NCBI RefSeq assembly: GCF_030766725.1
Contig: NZ_JARQWR010000001.1
Location: forward strand, 310,001 to 374,000
Direction: 5' to 3'
Source: Flavobacterium aerium
GTDB taxonomy: Bacteria > Bacteroidota > Bacteroidia > Flavobacteriales > Flavobacteriaceae
DNA length: 64,000 nucleotides
This document shows positions 27,055-35,604 of the stretch, piece by piece (position 1 is the stretch's first letter; each line of letters opens with the position of its first letter). The notes beneath the pieces were generated by a model that saw only the letters and a list, made by a program, of their open reading frames with translations, was not told the origin of the DNA and ran no database searches. Position numbers and translations under genes: made by a program.

Positions 27055-27062
27055 TAACTTTG
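27055..27062 (+). promoter_or_regulatory. Probable -7 box of the ferredoxin reductase operon
   Basis: TAACTTTG matches TAnnTTTG, 24 bases before the reductase start. Confidence 0.5.
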
Positions 27063-27085
27063 AGCAAAAATTAAATATATATACA

Positions 27086-28138
27086 ATGATTGAAACAGAT
27101 ATACTTATTATTGGCGCAGGTCCCACAGGGCTATTCGCTGTTTTTGAAGCAGGATTACTAAAATTAAAATGCCATTTAATTGACGCTTTGCCACAACCAG
27201 GAGGGCAATTATCTGAATTATATCCTAAAAAACCAATTTACGATATTCCAGGTTATCCAGAAGTTTTAGCAGGAGATTTAGTTGATAATTTAATGGAACA
27301 AATTAAGCAGTTTCAACCAGGATTTACACTGGGAGAACGTGCTGAAACTATTGAAAAATTAGAAGACGGAACATTCATCGTTACTACACATAAAGGAACA
27401 CAACATCATGCAAAAGCAATTGCAATTGCAGGAGGATTAGGGAGCTTTGAGCCTCGTAAACCGTTGATTGAAGATATTGAATTCTACGAAGAAAAAGGAG
27501 TAGAGTACTTTGTGAAAAATCCAGAACAATTCCGCGATAAAAGAATTGTTATTGCTGGAGGAGGAGATTCTGCATTAGATTGGAGTATTTTCTTATCAAA
27601 TATTGCTTCCCATGTAACATTGATTCACAGAAGAAATGAATTTAGAGGAGCTTTAGATTCTGTAGAAAAAGTACAAGAGCTTAAGAAGGAAGGTAAAATC
27701 CATCTTATTACACCTGCAGAAGTAGTAGGTCTACAAGGAGCGGAGCATTTAGAAGCAATTGATATCGAAGAAAATGGCGCACACCGAACAATTAAAACAG
27801 ACTTCTTCATTCCATTATTCGGACTATCTCCAAAATTAGGTGCAATAGCGAACTGGGGATTGGAGATTGAAAAAAATGCTATTAAAGTAGATAATTCATT
27901 AGATTATCAAACGAATATACCAGGAATATACGCTATTGGAGATGTGAATACTTATCCAGGGAAATTAAAATTAATTTTATGCGGATTCCATGAGGCAACT
28001 TTAATGTGTCAAAGTGTATATCAACGCATCAACCCAGGTAAAAAATATGTCTTGAAATATACAACCGTTAGTGGAGTAGATGGTTTTGATGGAACTAGAA
28101 AAGAAGCAGAAAAACAAGTTGTAAAATCGATTGAATAA
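27086..28138 (+). CDS. Ferredoxin-NADP reductase (thioredoxin-reductase-like type)
   Basis: A 350-residue FAD enzyme that moves electrons between NADPH and ferredoxin. FAD site: IIGAGPTGLFAVFEAGLL at the N-terminus. NADPH site: IAGGGDSALDWSIFL (about residues 155-170). C-terminal FAD contact: YAIGDVNTYPGKLKLILCG. It lacks the CxxC of thioredoxin reductases, which places it in the TrxR-like ferredoxin reductase group. It is two bases upstream of a [2Fe-2S] ferredoxin gene, which is its likely partner. The pair may feed iron-sulfur or heme-oxygenase-type reactions. Confidence 0.93.
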   Translation: MIETDILIIGAGPTGLFAVFEAGLLKLKCHLIDALPQPGGQLSELYPKKPIYDIPGYPEVLAGDLVDNLMEQIKQFQPGFTLGERAETIEKLEDGTFIVTTHKGTQHHAKAIAIAGGLGSFEPRKPLIEDIEFYEEKGVEYFVKNPEQFRDKRIVIAGGGDSALDWSIFLSNIASHVTLIHRRNEFRGALDSVEKVQELKKEGKIHLITPAEVVGLQGAEHLEAIDIEENGAHRTIKTDFFIPLFGLSPKLGAIANWGLEIEKNAIKVDNSLDYQTNIPGIYAIGDVNTYPGKLKLILCGFHEATLMCQSVYQRINPGKKYVLKYTTVSGVDGFDGTRKEAEKQVVKSIE

Positions 28139-28140
28139 CT

Positions 28141-28467
28141 ATGGCTACAGATGTTACCATAAAAATAAAAGATCGAGAAGGAATTATTCATGAACTCCTA
28201 GCGCCTACAGATATGGCGATGAATCTAATGGAGTTATGTAAAGCATATGATTTACCTGTAGAAGGAACTTGCGGAGGTATGGCAATGTGTGCATCATGTC
28301 AATGTTATGTACTGTCAACCGATATTATTCTACCTGAAATGGGAGATGAAGAAGAAGCGATGCTTTCCGAAGCCTTTTATGTTAAAGAAAATAGTAGGTT
28401 AGGATGTCAACTTCCAATAACCGAAGATATGGATGGATTAGAGCTAGAATTAGCCCCAGAATATTAA
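28141..28467 (+). CDS. [2Fe-2S] ferredoxin, adrenodoxin type
   Basis: A 108-residue ferredoxin. Cys44, Cys50 and Cys53 in TCGGMAMCASCQC form the C-x5-C-x2-C cluster motif, with the fourth ligand Cys89 in SRLGCQLP. This spacing is that of the ISC/adrenodoxin class. It is two bases from the reductase gene and shares its transcript, which ends at the terminator directly after. Confidence 0.94.
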   Translation: MATDVTIKIKDREGIIHELLAPTDMAMNLMELCKAYDLPVEGTCGGMAMCASCQCYVLSTDIILPEMGDEEEAMLSEAFYVKENSRLGCQLPITEDMDGLELELAPEY

Positions 28468-28469
28468 TG

Positions 28470-28497
28470 AAAAGCGAGATTTATTCTCGCTTTTTTT
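28470..28497 (+). terminator. Ferredoxin operon terminator
   Basis: AAAGCGAG (28471-28478) pairs with CTCGCTTT (28486-28493), followed by a T-run. Confidence 0.9.
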
Positions 28498-28633
28498 ATG
28501 GATTAAATTGAAGTTAAGCGAGTACTAAGAATAGGATTAATTTTAAATTTTATTTTCATTCAAGGAAATAAAAGGCTAAGTTTATATCATATAATAGAAT
28601 GCCTCAAGTCTAACCTTTCATAATCTTTTTTGT

Positions 28634-29446
28634 ATGGCCAATTTACAATGGTATCCAATTAATCCGCTATTAAAAGAGGATGGGTCATTTTACGCTTTGT
28701 CATTTGATGATAATGCCGAAGAGTTAAAGCCTGTCGCTTTAACAGGAAATGATAATCCGTTTGCTCAATTCAGAGTATTACAAAGCAGCATAAATTTACA
28801 AACAGCAGCCAGTTTAGGAGTTGCTTTAGGATCAGGAAAAGGAGCGTATAAATCTTTTTTCCTGAGTTATGAAGCCATGCTTTTTACAGAAAAAATTTCC
28901 ACACAGCCCATAGGAGGGAAAATCTACGGAACACGATGGGGGGCTGGTTTAAGAGTGATTTTGAAAATTAGTGATGTACAAGCCAATGCTAGTTTTAATT
29001 TTGGAATGATAGCTGCGGCTTCTGAATTAGGTTTAGCAAATGTGGAATATGAAATCAATGGTATTGGTATAAATAATCCTGCTATTTTGGAAGTATTGCC
29101 TGGGCCAGGACAATTCAATTTTGATAACTATACTAAAATATTAAATGCAGCGGATGAAATCCGTAAGTACATGGCCAAAAATCCAGGACAGCTTCGGGCA
29201 GAACCTTTTCAGGTTTTTATTTCTGATGAATTGGAATCCGATGTATTGAAAGACTCACAAGCTGTAATTTTTGCAGCCAATCAATTGCGTGATCGAAAAA
29301 CAATTGGAGAAGCAATCATTGAAGCTAAAGGAAGATACGATATTGATATCATAAAAATGTTTTATGCTAAAATGGGAATTTTAGACCAAAATTTGAAGCC
29401 AACGAGAGAACATAAAAACCAAGCAGAATCCTATTTAAATGTCTGA
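28634..29446 (+). CDS. Hypothetical protein coupled to the patatin lipase
   Basis: I do not recognise this 270-residue protein. It has no signal peptide or membrane segment, so it is probably cytoplasmic. The middle part (about 85-160) alternates Gly, Ala and hydrophobic residues (GGKIYGTRWGAGLRVILKI, FGMIAAASELGLANVEYEI), suggesting long beta strands, and the C-terminal third is charged and helical. Its last eight bases overlap the start of the patatin gene, which implies translational coupling and probably a joint function, such as a regulator, chaperone or membrane-targeting partner of the lipase. All of this is inference from position. Confidence 0.6.
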   Translation: MANLQWYPINPLLKEDGSFYALSFDDNAEELKPVALTGNDNPFAQFRVLQSSINLQTAASLGVALGSGKGAYKSFFLSYEAMLFTEKISTQPIGGKIYGTRWGAGLRVILKISDVQANASFNFGMIAAASELGLANVEYEINGIGINNPAILEVLPGPGQFNFDNYTKILNAADEIRKYMAKNPGQLRAEPFQVFISDELESDVLKDSQAVIFAANQLRDRKTIGEAIIEAKGRYDIDIIKMFYAKMGILDQNLKPTREHKNQAESYLNV

Positions 29447-31169
29447 TAACGAAAATAAAGAAGTATTCAAAATCTGTTTAACAATGGCGGGAGCCGTTTC
29501 AGCCGGAGCATATACTGCGGGTGTAATGGACTACATGCTAGAAACTTTGCACCTTTGGCAAGAAGCTAAAGAAAAAAATAAAAAATTAGGAACTGAACAC
29601 CCTGATTATGATTTTTCAATACCAATGCATGAAGTCGAAATTGATGTAATCAGTGGATCTTCTGCAGGTGGTATTACAGGTTCTTTAGTATTGCTAAATG
29701 CAGTAGATAAAGAACATACTTTTGTAAATCGTGATAATCATTTTGGGAAAAACAATCGGTTTTATCAAAGTTGGGTCGAAATGGCAGATGATGAAGAAGG
29801 TGGTACATTAGATAAACTATTGGAAACGGGAGATATCGAACCCGATAAAAAGCCCGAATCATTACTCAATACACGAGCAATAGATCTGATAGCAGATAAA
29901 GTAATGCAAATTAAGGATATGAAGCCCTATCCGCCCTATATATCGAAAAGTCTAGACTTAGTACTTACCACTACAAATTTGCGCGGAATCAACTTTAAAA
30001 TCGATTTTCATGGAAATGATAATTCCAGTACAATTATTACACATCATGGCGGTTTTTTCAGATATAAACTAACGAACGATGAATATGTGCCGGGAATTCC
30101 TGTTGGAGAAGATTCATTGTATTTTGTGTTGGATTTATATAATCCCAGAGATGTAAAATATCTTAAAGATGCTACTTTAAGTACAGCTGCATTTCCGATC
30201 GGATTAAAATCAAGAGAAATCTCAATTTCACAAGAATATGTTAGACGCTATCCCAAATATCTTTTTGGTAAGAAAAAAGGGATTACAGCGATTATTGAAG
30301 AAGATGCAAACTATTTATTCAACTCAATTGATGGAGGGTTAATTAATAATGAGCCTTTTGGTATTGGTGTGAAGATTCTGAAAGAAAAGAACAAAACAGA
30401 TGTTAAGGCGGATCGATATGCGGTCATCATGATTGATCCATTTCCAAATCAGGATCATTCGACCGATAAAAAAAATCCTGGACGCGATATCTTTTCAATT
30501 GGAAAAGGAATGTTTAAAGCTTTGCGAAATCAAGTTCTTTTTAGTCAAGACGGTGTTTTAGATGCCTTAGAATTAAGTGATCGTACAAAGTTTCTAGTAG
30601 CTCCAGTGCGTAAAATAATGTTTGGAGGAGAATATGTTCGAGCAAAAAGTGATTTAGCCTCTGCGCCATTAAGTGGATTTGCAGGGTTTTTAGATAAATC
30701 CTTCCGACACCATGATTATCATTTAGGAAGGCAGAATTGTCAATCCTTTTTACGCTATTATTTTGCAGTTACAGACGAAACTATTGCCGATCGATTAAAT
30801 AGTATTCCGCACTCAAAAGCGAAAGAACGATTTAGTTTTTCTGAACCTAAAAAAACGGTAGGTGGAGCAATGTTTTTCCCTATTATTCCGGATGTGAGAA
30901 TGCTTAATGCCTTTGAGAATATAGTCGACACTGAAGGTCATGGAACAGATGCAAAATTAGAATACCCTGAATATCCAAGTTTTGACATGAAAGTTTTTGA
31001 GAAAAATTATAAAACAAAAATCAAACGAAGAGCTGAGGTAATAACAAACCGATTAGTGAATAATTTTTGGTTTGGAATTGTGAATCGATTAATTATTAGA
31101 AGAAAAGCCTATGAGTCGATTCAAGAAGTGATCCAATCAGAACTTAACGATGCAGACTTATTGAAATAA
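29439..31169 (+). CDS. Patatin-like phospholipase
   Basis: A 576-residue lipid acyl hydrolase. The glycine-rich oxyanion segment is atypical (MAGAVSAGAYTAGV, residues 16-29, instead of GGGxRG). The nucleophile elbow GSSAG has Ser75, and the catalytic dyad Asp is Asp298 in SIDGGLINN. The long C-terminal region (about 400-576) is not part of the patatin core and has basic stretches that could contact membranes. There is no signal peptide. Immune-type patatins (CapV) are smaller and linked to nucleotide cyclases; no such gene is nearby. It overlaps the upstream unknown gene and ends in a strong terminator. Confidence 0.9.
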   Translation: MSDNENKEVFKICLTMAGAVSAGAYTAGVMDYMLETLHLWQEAKEKNKKLGTEHPDYDFSIPMHEVEIDVISGSSAGGITGSLVLLNAVDKEHTFVNRDNHFGKNNRFYQSWVEMADDEEGGTLDKLLETGDIEPDKKPESLLNTRAIDLIADKVMQIKDMKPYPPYISKSLDLVLTTTNLRGINFKIDFHGNDNSSTIITHHGGFFRYKLTNDEYVPGIPVGEDSLYFVLDLYNPRDVKYLKDATLSTAAFPIGLKSREISISQEYVRRYPKYLFGKKKGITAIIEEDANYLFNSIDGGLINNEPFGIGVKILKEKNKTDVKADRYAVIMIDPFPNQDHSTDKKNPGRDIFSIGKGMFKALRNQVLFSQDGVLDALELSDRTKFLVAPVRKIMFGGEYVRAKSDLASAPLSGFAGFLDKSFRHHDYHLGRQNCQSFLRYYFAVTDETIADRLNSIPHSKAKERFSFSEPKKTVGGAMFFPIIPDVRMLNAFENIVDTEGHGTDAKLEYPEYPSFDMKVFEKNYKTKIKRRAEVITNRLVNNFWFGIVNRLIIRRKAYESIQEVIQSELNDADLLK

Positions 31170-31201
31170 AAAAAAACCGGTTTGTAAAAACCGGTTTTTT
31201 T
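31170..31201. terminator. Bidirectional terminator between patatin and DUF3050 genes
   Basis: AAAAACCGG (31172-31180) pairs with CCGGTTTTT (31191-31199), with inner TTT/AAA pairs. It lies between the two convergent stops. Confidence 0.88.
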
Positions 31202-31205
31202 GTGA

Positions 31206-31988
31206 TTAAGCCATAGTGGCTTGATCCACTATTTTTTCTTCGATAGCATTCCATAATCCTATTCGAACTTCAAGAGCTTGTGTAGAAACTTCTTCCACTT
31301 CCTTCCATTTATGAGCATCTTCACCACATAATTCAGAAACCATCTGTAACGCCATTGGACCATGCTCATCAGCATCAAGTTCAATGTGTCTTTCAAAGTA
31401 ATAAATTAATTTGCTTAAATCCTTTTCTGGAAAATTTTCCTGAAAGTTTTTTAAGATTTCGGTAAACATAGATGGAATTAAATCCTCCCTTCCAAAAGTA
31501 AAGGCAGCAGCAATTTCATGAGGTTTACCTTCTTCAATTACTCTGAAAGTAAAATCAAGGAACGTTTTAATATTAATATGAAGATCACTTTGTTTAATCG
31601 CTACAAATATGTTTTGTAGTGAAACCACTTCAGTAATAAAATTTTCTATAGTTTGAGTATCAGCACCACAAGAAACCATGGCATCAAGATACATTTCATA
31701 ATGACTCTGCCTTTTGCCATCCAGTGTAAGATCAGTCTCTTCAGCCAGTACAATTTCATTAATTAAATAACGAATTTCTGGATTTCCAGTAGGTAACCAA
31801 GGTGTAACAGTACAAGTAAGTTTAGACTGTAGCGCTTTTAAAAGTGACATGAAATCCCAAACAGCAAATACATGACTCTCAAGAAAGCGATGCAAATCGT
31901 CAATGTTCTGTACTTTTTTATACAGGGAATGTTCTAGTAGCCTTTTTTTGAGCGGTTGAATACTGTTGTTAATAGTTTCAATTGTCAT
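31206..31988 (-). CDS. DUF3050 domain protein
   Basis: A 260-residue all-helical protein that matches DUF3050: FLESHVFAVWDFMSLLKALQ near the N-terminus, IRYLINEIVLAEETDL, HYEMYLDAM, and C-terminal FERHIELDADEHGPMA. The conserved His, Glu and Asp residues and the helical bundle suggest a heme-oxygenase/TenA-like fold, possibly binding a di-iron centre. No function is established for the family. A minus-strand TACATTTG box (32000-32007) precedes the start. It is monocistronic. Confidence 0.85.
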   Translation of the reverse strand: MTIETINNSIQPLKKRLLEHSLYKKVQNIDDLHRFLESHVFAVWDFMSLLKALQSKLTCTVTPWLPTGNPEIRYLINEIVLAEETDLTLDGKRQSHYEMYLDAMVSCGADTQTIENFITEVVSLQNIFVAIKQSDLHINIKTFLDFTFRVIEEGKPHEIAAAFTFGREDLIPSMFTEILKNFQENFPEKDLSKLIYYFERHIELDADEHGPMALQMVSELCGEDAHKWKEVEEVSTQALEVRIGLWNAIEEKIVDQATMA

Positions 31989-32006
31989 AATTTTTTTTGC
32001 AAATGT

Positions 32007-32038
32007 AAAAAAGCTTCACGTTACCATGAAGCTTTTTT
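32007..32038 (-). terminator. Terminator of the acyl-CoA dehydrogenase gene
   Basis: AAAAAAGCTTCA pairs with TGAAGCTTTTTT around a short loop, 45 bases after the stop at 32083. It abuts the DUF3050 promoter box. Confidence 0.88.
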
Positions 32039-32082
32039 TATTGATTTTATATATAATAGAATAGATTTAACTATTTTCTTTA

Positions 32083-33261
32083 TTATTTGAAGGCTGGAAT
32101 TCCAGTAATATCCAATCCAGTAATTAGTAAATGGATATCATGTGTTCCTTCATAAGTAATTACAGATTCTAAGTTCATCATGTGTCTCATGATTGAATAT
32201 TCTCCTGTAATCCCCATTCCACCTAGTATTTGTCTAGCTTCACGAGCAATATTGATTGCCATATCTACATTGTTTCTTTTGGCCATAGAAATTTGAGCAG
32301 AAGTTGCTTTGTTCTCATTACGTAGAACACCCAAACGCCAAGTTAGTAATTGTGCTTTTGTGATTTCAGTAATCATTTCAGCCAATTTTTTTTGTTGCAA
32401 TTGTGTTCCAGCAATAGGTTTGTCAAATTGAATTCTTTCTTTTGCATAACGCAAAGCAGTGTCGTAACAATCCATTGCAGCACCAATAGCACCCCAAGCA
32501 ATACCATAACGAGCAGAATCAAGACATCCTAGTGGAGCACCCAATCCGCTTTTGTTTGGTAATAAATTTTCTTTAGGAACTTTTACATTGTCAAATATTA
32601 ACTCACCAGTAGCAGAAGCTCTTAGTGACCATTTGTTGTGTGTTTCTGGAGTTGTGAATCCTTCCATTCCTCTTTCTACAATAAGACCGTGAATTCTTCC
32701 AGATTCATCTTTTGCCCAAACTACAGCAATATCTGCAAAAGGAGCATTAGAAATCCACATTTTGGCACCATTCAATAAATAATGATCTCCTTTATCTTTA
32801 AAGTTCGTTACCATTCCACTTGGATTAGATCCGTGATCTGGCTCAGTTAAGCCAAAACATCCAATGAATTCACCAGAAGCTAATTTAGGAAGGTATTTTT
32901 TTCTTTGTTCTTCATTTCCGTATTTCCATATTGGATACATTACTAAAGAAGATTGAACTGAAGCCGTAGAACGAACACCAGAATCTCCTCTTTCAATTTC
33001 CTGCATGATTAAACCATAAGAAATTTGGTCTAATCCAGCTCCACCATATTCTACTGGAATGTATGGACCAAAAGCTCCGATTTCTGCTAAACCATTAATG
33101 ATTTGTTTAGGAAATTCAGCTTTTTGTGCGTAGTCTTCAATAATTGGGGATACTTCACGTTTAACCCATTCGCGGGCAGCGTCACGTACCATTTTATGTT
33201 CGTCTGACAATAAATCGTCAACTAAGTAGTAATCTGGTGCTTGGAAAAGATCTGGTCTCAT
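32083..33261 (-). CDS. Glutaryl-CoA dehydrogenase-like acyl-CoA dehydrogenase
   Basis: This 392-residue flavoenzyme has the full acyl-CoA dehydrogenase fold: IGCFGLTEPDHGSNPSGM (FAD and substrate contact), KMWISNAPFADIAVVWA, IAGTQLQQKKLAEM, and the catalytic-base Glu in VITYEGTHDIHLL. The N-terminal DYYLVDDLLSDEHKMVRD and the YEGT motif are typical of glutaryl-CoA dehydrogenase, which oxidatively decarboxylates glutaryl-CoA to crotonyl-CoA in lysine and tryptophan breakdown. A closely related acyl-CoA specificity cannot be excluded. A minus-strand TACATTTG box (33284-33291) precedes it. Confidence 0.88.
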   Translation of the reverse strand: MRPDLFQAPDYYLVDDLLSDEHKMVRDAAREWVKREVSPIIEDYAQKAEFPKQIINGLAEIGAFGPYIPVEYGGAGLDQISYGLIMQEIERGDSGVRSTASVQSSLVMYPIWKYGNEEQRKKYLPKLASGEFIGCFGLTEPDHGSNPSGMVTNFKDKGDHYLLNGAKMWISNAPFADIAVVWAKDESGRIHGLIVERGMEGFTTPETHNKWSLRASATGELIFDNVKVPKENLLPNKSGLGAPLGCLDSARYGIAWGAIGAAMDCYDTALRYAKERIQFDKPIAGTQLQQKKLAEMITEITKAQLLTWRLGVLRNENKATSAQISMAKRNNVDMAINIAREARQILGGMGITGEYSIMRHMMNLESVITYEGTHDIHLLITGLDITGIPAFK

Positions 33262-33283
33262 TTTTTATGTTTTAAATAGGTAA

Positions 33284-33291
33284 CAAATGTA
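33284..33291 (-). promoter_or_regulatory. Probable -7 box of the acyl-CoA dehydrogenase gene
   Basis: TACATTTG on the minus strand, 23 bases before the start codon, matches TAnnTTTG. Confidence 0.5.
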
Positions 33292-33364
33292 AATAATGAA
33301 ATCTAACAAAACAATTCAAAAAAGTTATATTTTTATTTAATGAAAAGTATTTTATGATAAAATC

Positions 33365-34129
33365 TTATTCATTTGATTTTTTATTTTCTTTTTGTTGTTT
33401 TACAATAAGGTCACAGAGTAAAAATTTGATTTCTTCAATATTGTTTGTATCGATTAATTTTTGAAGAGCCGGGTCTTCTACAGCAAGATAGAAAAGTTGT
33501 TTTATATTTTCTTTCGGATATTTGATGGTGTTGGTGATGTAGTTTTCCAAGTAATCTTCTAGGAAAATTAAATTCAATTCTTTTTTCTCTAATAAAACTA
33601 ATTTTCTTAATTTATCTGTGCGACCCGATATAGCATTGATGATAGGATCTATTTTTACACTTCCGCCTATTAGTCCGAGTAAATGGATGGGTTTGAATTC
33701 TCCAGCAGTTTGGAGAGCTCTTTCTGCAGGAGTAGGGGTTTTTCTATTTGATTTGATGATGCCGAGGTTAACGGCATTAATCTGTGTGTTTTTGTTGATG
33801 TTGACTTCATCGAGTTGGATGAAACTCGGGTTCAAGGTGATTTGAAGAGATTCTGAATCTAGTTGCTCTTTATTGATGATAATACGTTGGGCAATAAATT
33901 TTGGAGCAGAGATATATAAGGTGTCTTTCAGTTTTACAGCAATCGTGGAAAATTCAACATTATTTTTTGTAGCCTCTTCTCGGGATGTAATGTTAATGAT
34001 TTGAACAGAGTTGATTAGCTCGTTATCAGATTGGACTGAAACATGTATTGGTTTTCTTTCCTGAGCATTTGCGACCAGGTTAAAACAATAAAAAAGTATT
34101 AATGGTATGAGGAGTAATGTTTTTGCCAA
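33365..34129 (-). CDS. Secreted protein with carboxypeptidase-regulatory-like domain
   Basis: A 254-residue exported protein: signal peptide (MAKTLLLIPLILFYCFNLVANAQ), then a region of about 80 residues with VSVQSDNELINSVQIINITSR and TLNPSFIQLDEVNIN, which resembles the CarboxypepD_reg-like domain common at the N-terminus of Bacteroidetes TonB receptors. No receptor barrel follows. The remainder is helical and unassigned. Small free-standing proteins like this are common in the phylum and unstudied. It is monocistronic. Confidence 0.7.
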   Translation of the reverse strand: MAKTLLLIPLILFYCFNLVANAQERKPIHVSVQSDNELINSVQIINITSREEATKNNVEFSTIAVKLKDTLYISAPKFIAQRIIINKEQLDSESLQITLNPSFIQLDEVNINKNTQINAVNLGIIKSNRKTPTPAERALQTAGEFKPIHLLGLIGGSVKIDPIINAISGRTDKLRKLVLLEKKELNLIFLEDYLENYITNTIKYPKENIKQLFYLAVEDPALQKLIDTNNIEEIKFLLCDLIVKQQKENKKSNE

Positions 34130-34290
34130 GTGTAAAATGATCTCTTATTTTATTGTCAAATGTATATCAAAATGGCTTTTTTAGAAGTTAAATTATTTTA
34201 ATTTTAACTATAATAGTAGGTTTATTCGTGAGGTGTAGGGTAGTGGTTGAGTGTAATTGAAAAGGAATTTAATGAGTAAACGAACAAGTA

Positions 34291-35001
34291 CTACATTTTT
34301 AAATAAAAATCCTTTGTAAGATTAATGTATTCTGGAGTGTATTCATGACGTCCAATTTCAATAATCAACTCGTCAATAATAAGATTATTAGTTTTTGTTC
34401 TGCAGAATGCAATAAGACTTCTCTTGATTTTAGAAGTTAGATTTCCTTTTACTCTAGTGATCTTAAACGGATATAATTCACATTCATTCGCCCAAAGAAT
34501 AAATTGTTCCTCTTCTTTGTGTGGGATGATAACGGTGAATACACCTTGTTCAGAAAGTAAAAAGGAAGCCGCTTCGATTAAATCTTCAAAAGGTAGTGAG
34601 TCGGTAAAACGAGCTAAATTTCGTTGTTCATCCTTCGAGGTGTAATCTTCAGTATAGAAAGGAGGATTGGACACGATTAAATCATATTCATCTTCTGGTT
34701 CTTCCATGAATTCGTCTAATTCTGCATGAAAGCAAAATAATCGATCACTCCAAGGACTATTTTCAAAATTATCTACAGCCTGTTCATAGGCTTCTTCGTC
34801 AATTTCCAAAGCGTCAATTTGATCGGCAGCACAACGCTGTGCAATCATTAAAGCAATGATCCCTGTTCCTGCACCAATATCTAATACGGTAGATGGATTA
34901 TGATCTAGTGGAGACCAAGCACCTAATAGCACACCGTCAGTTCCAATTTTCATGGCACATCGATCTTGTTCTACAGAAAATTGCTTGAATTGGAATTTCA
35001 T
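34291..35001 (-). CDS. trmN6: tRNA1(Val) (adenine-N6)-methyltransferase-like protein
   Basis: A 236-residue class I methyltransferase. The opening FKQFSVEQDRCAMKIGTDGVLLGAW, the SAM motif DIGAGTGIIALMIAQR and the catalytic IVSNPPFY (NPPF) match the YfiC/TrmN6 family, which methylates A37 of tRNA1-Val. It is 63 bases downstream, on this strand, of no other gene; the rimM-rpsP pair comes after it in the same direction, and no terminator is obvious between. Assignment rests on the motifs. Confidence 0.9.
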   Translation of the reverse strand: MKFQFKQFSVEQDRCAMKIGTDGVLLGAWSPLDHNPSTVLDIGAGTGIIALMIAQRCAADQIDALEIDEEAYEQAVDNFENSPWSDRLFCFHAELDEFMEEPEDEYDLIVSNPPFYTEDYTSKDEQRNLARFTDSLPFEDLIEAASFLLSEQGVFTVIIPHKEEEQFILWANECELYPFKITRVKGNLTSKIKRSLIAFCRTKTNNLIIDELIIEIGRHEYTPEYINLTKDFYLKM

Positions 35002-35064
35002 GAATGAAACGGAAATTGGATTATTGTTTGTAATCTATGGAATGCTTGAAGGAGAAAGGGAATA

Positions 35065-35589
35065 CTATAAGTACATCTCGACTAAACCTTCAGGTAAGTT
35101 CATGATTACCTTTTTATTTTCACGATCAATTTTAACTAAGAAATGATCAATCATCGGAACAAGGATTTCGACTTCACCATTTTCAACTTCAAAAAGAGGT
35201 TGAGCAGTAGAGTCATTTATTGAAACAATTTTCCCGAATACACCTAATCTTTGATCTTCAATTTCAAAACCAATTACTTCGTGAAAGTAAAATTTGTTAC
35301 CGGTAAGTTTTGGTAACATTTTTAGAGGAAGGTAAATGCCACAACCAAGTAGCTTGTCTGCGTCCTCTTCAGTATTAGTATCTTCAAAACGAATTCGAAG
35401 GAAGTCGTTTTTATGGATAGAACTACTTTCAATAAAAAATGGAACCAGGTTATTGTTGAATTCAACAAATACTGATTCCAAATTTTGATACAATTCAGGT
35501 TCGTCCGTGTCTAAATAAGCCAGAACTTCTCCTTTAAAACTAAATTTTTTGGCGATCTTGCCTAGGTAGAAACAATCTTCTTTACGCAT
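35065..35589 (-). CDS. rimM: Ribosome maturation factor RimM
   Basis: A 174-residue protein needed for maturation of the 30S head; it binds ribosomal protein S19. The N-terminal domain (YLGKIAKKFSFKGEVLAYLD) and the PRC-barrel C-terminal domain (EVIGFEIEDQRLGVFGKIV, EILVPMIDHFLVKID) are both intact. It lies 15 bases downstream of rpsP on the minus strand, the usual partner. Confidence 0.95.
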   Translation of the reverse strand: MRKEDCFYLGKIAKKFSFKGEVLAYLDTDEPELYQNLESVFVEFNNNLVPFFIESSSIHKNDFLRIRFEDTNTEEDADKLLGCGIYLPLKMLPKLTGNKFYFHEVIGFEIEDQRLGVFGKIVSINDSTAQPLFEVENGEVEILVPMIDHFLVKIDRENKKVIMNLPEGLVEMYL

Positions 35590-35604
35590 AAATCACCTCA
35601 ATAA

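Noticed and set aside
27086..28138. Thioredoxin reductase
   Set aside because: The redox CxxC of thioredoxin reductase is absent and a ferredoxin gene follows at two bases.
28634..29446. Resemblance of IYGTRWGAGL to the MACPF/perforin signature
   Set aside because: Only a few residues match, the conserved His and following double Gly are missing, and no signal peptide is present.
29439..31169. Patatin as a CBASS (CapV-type) immune effector
   Set aside because: No cGAS/DncV-like nucleotidyltransferase or other immune gene is adjacent, and the protein is much longer than CapV.
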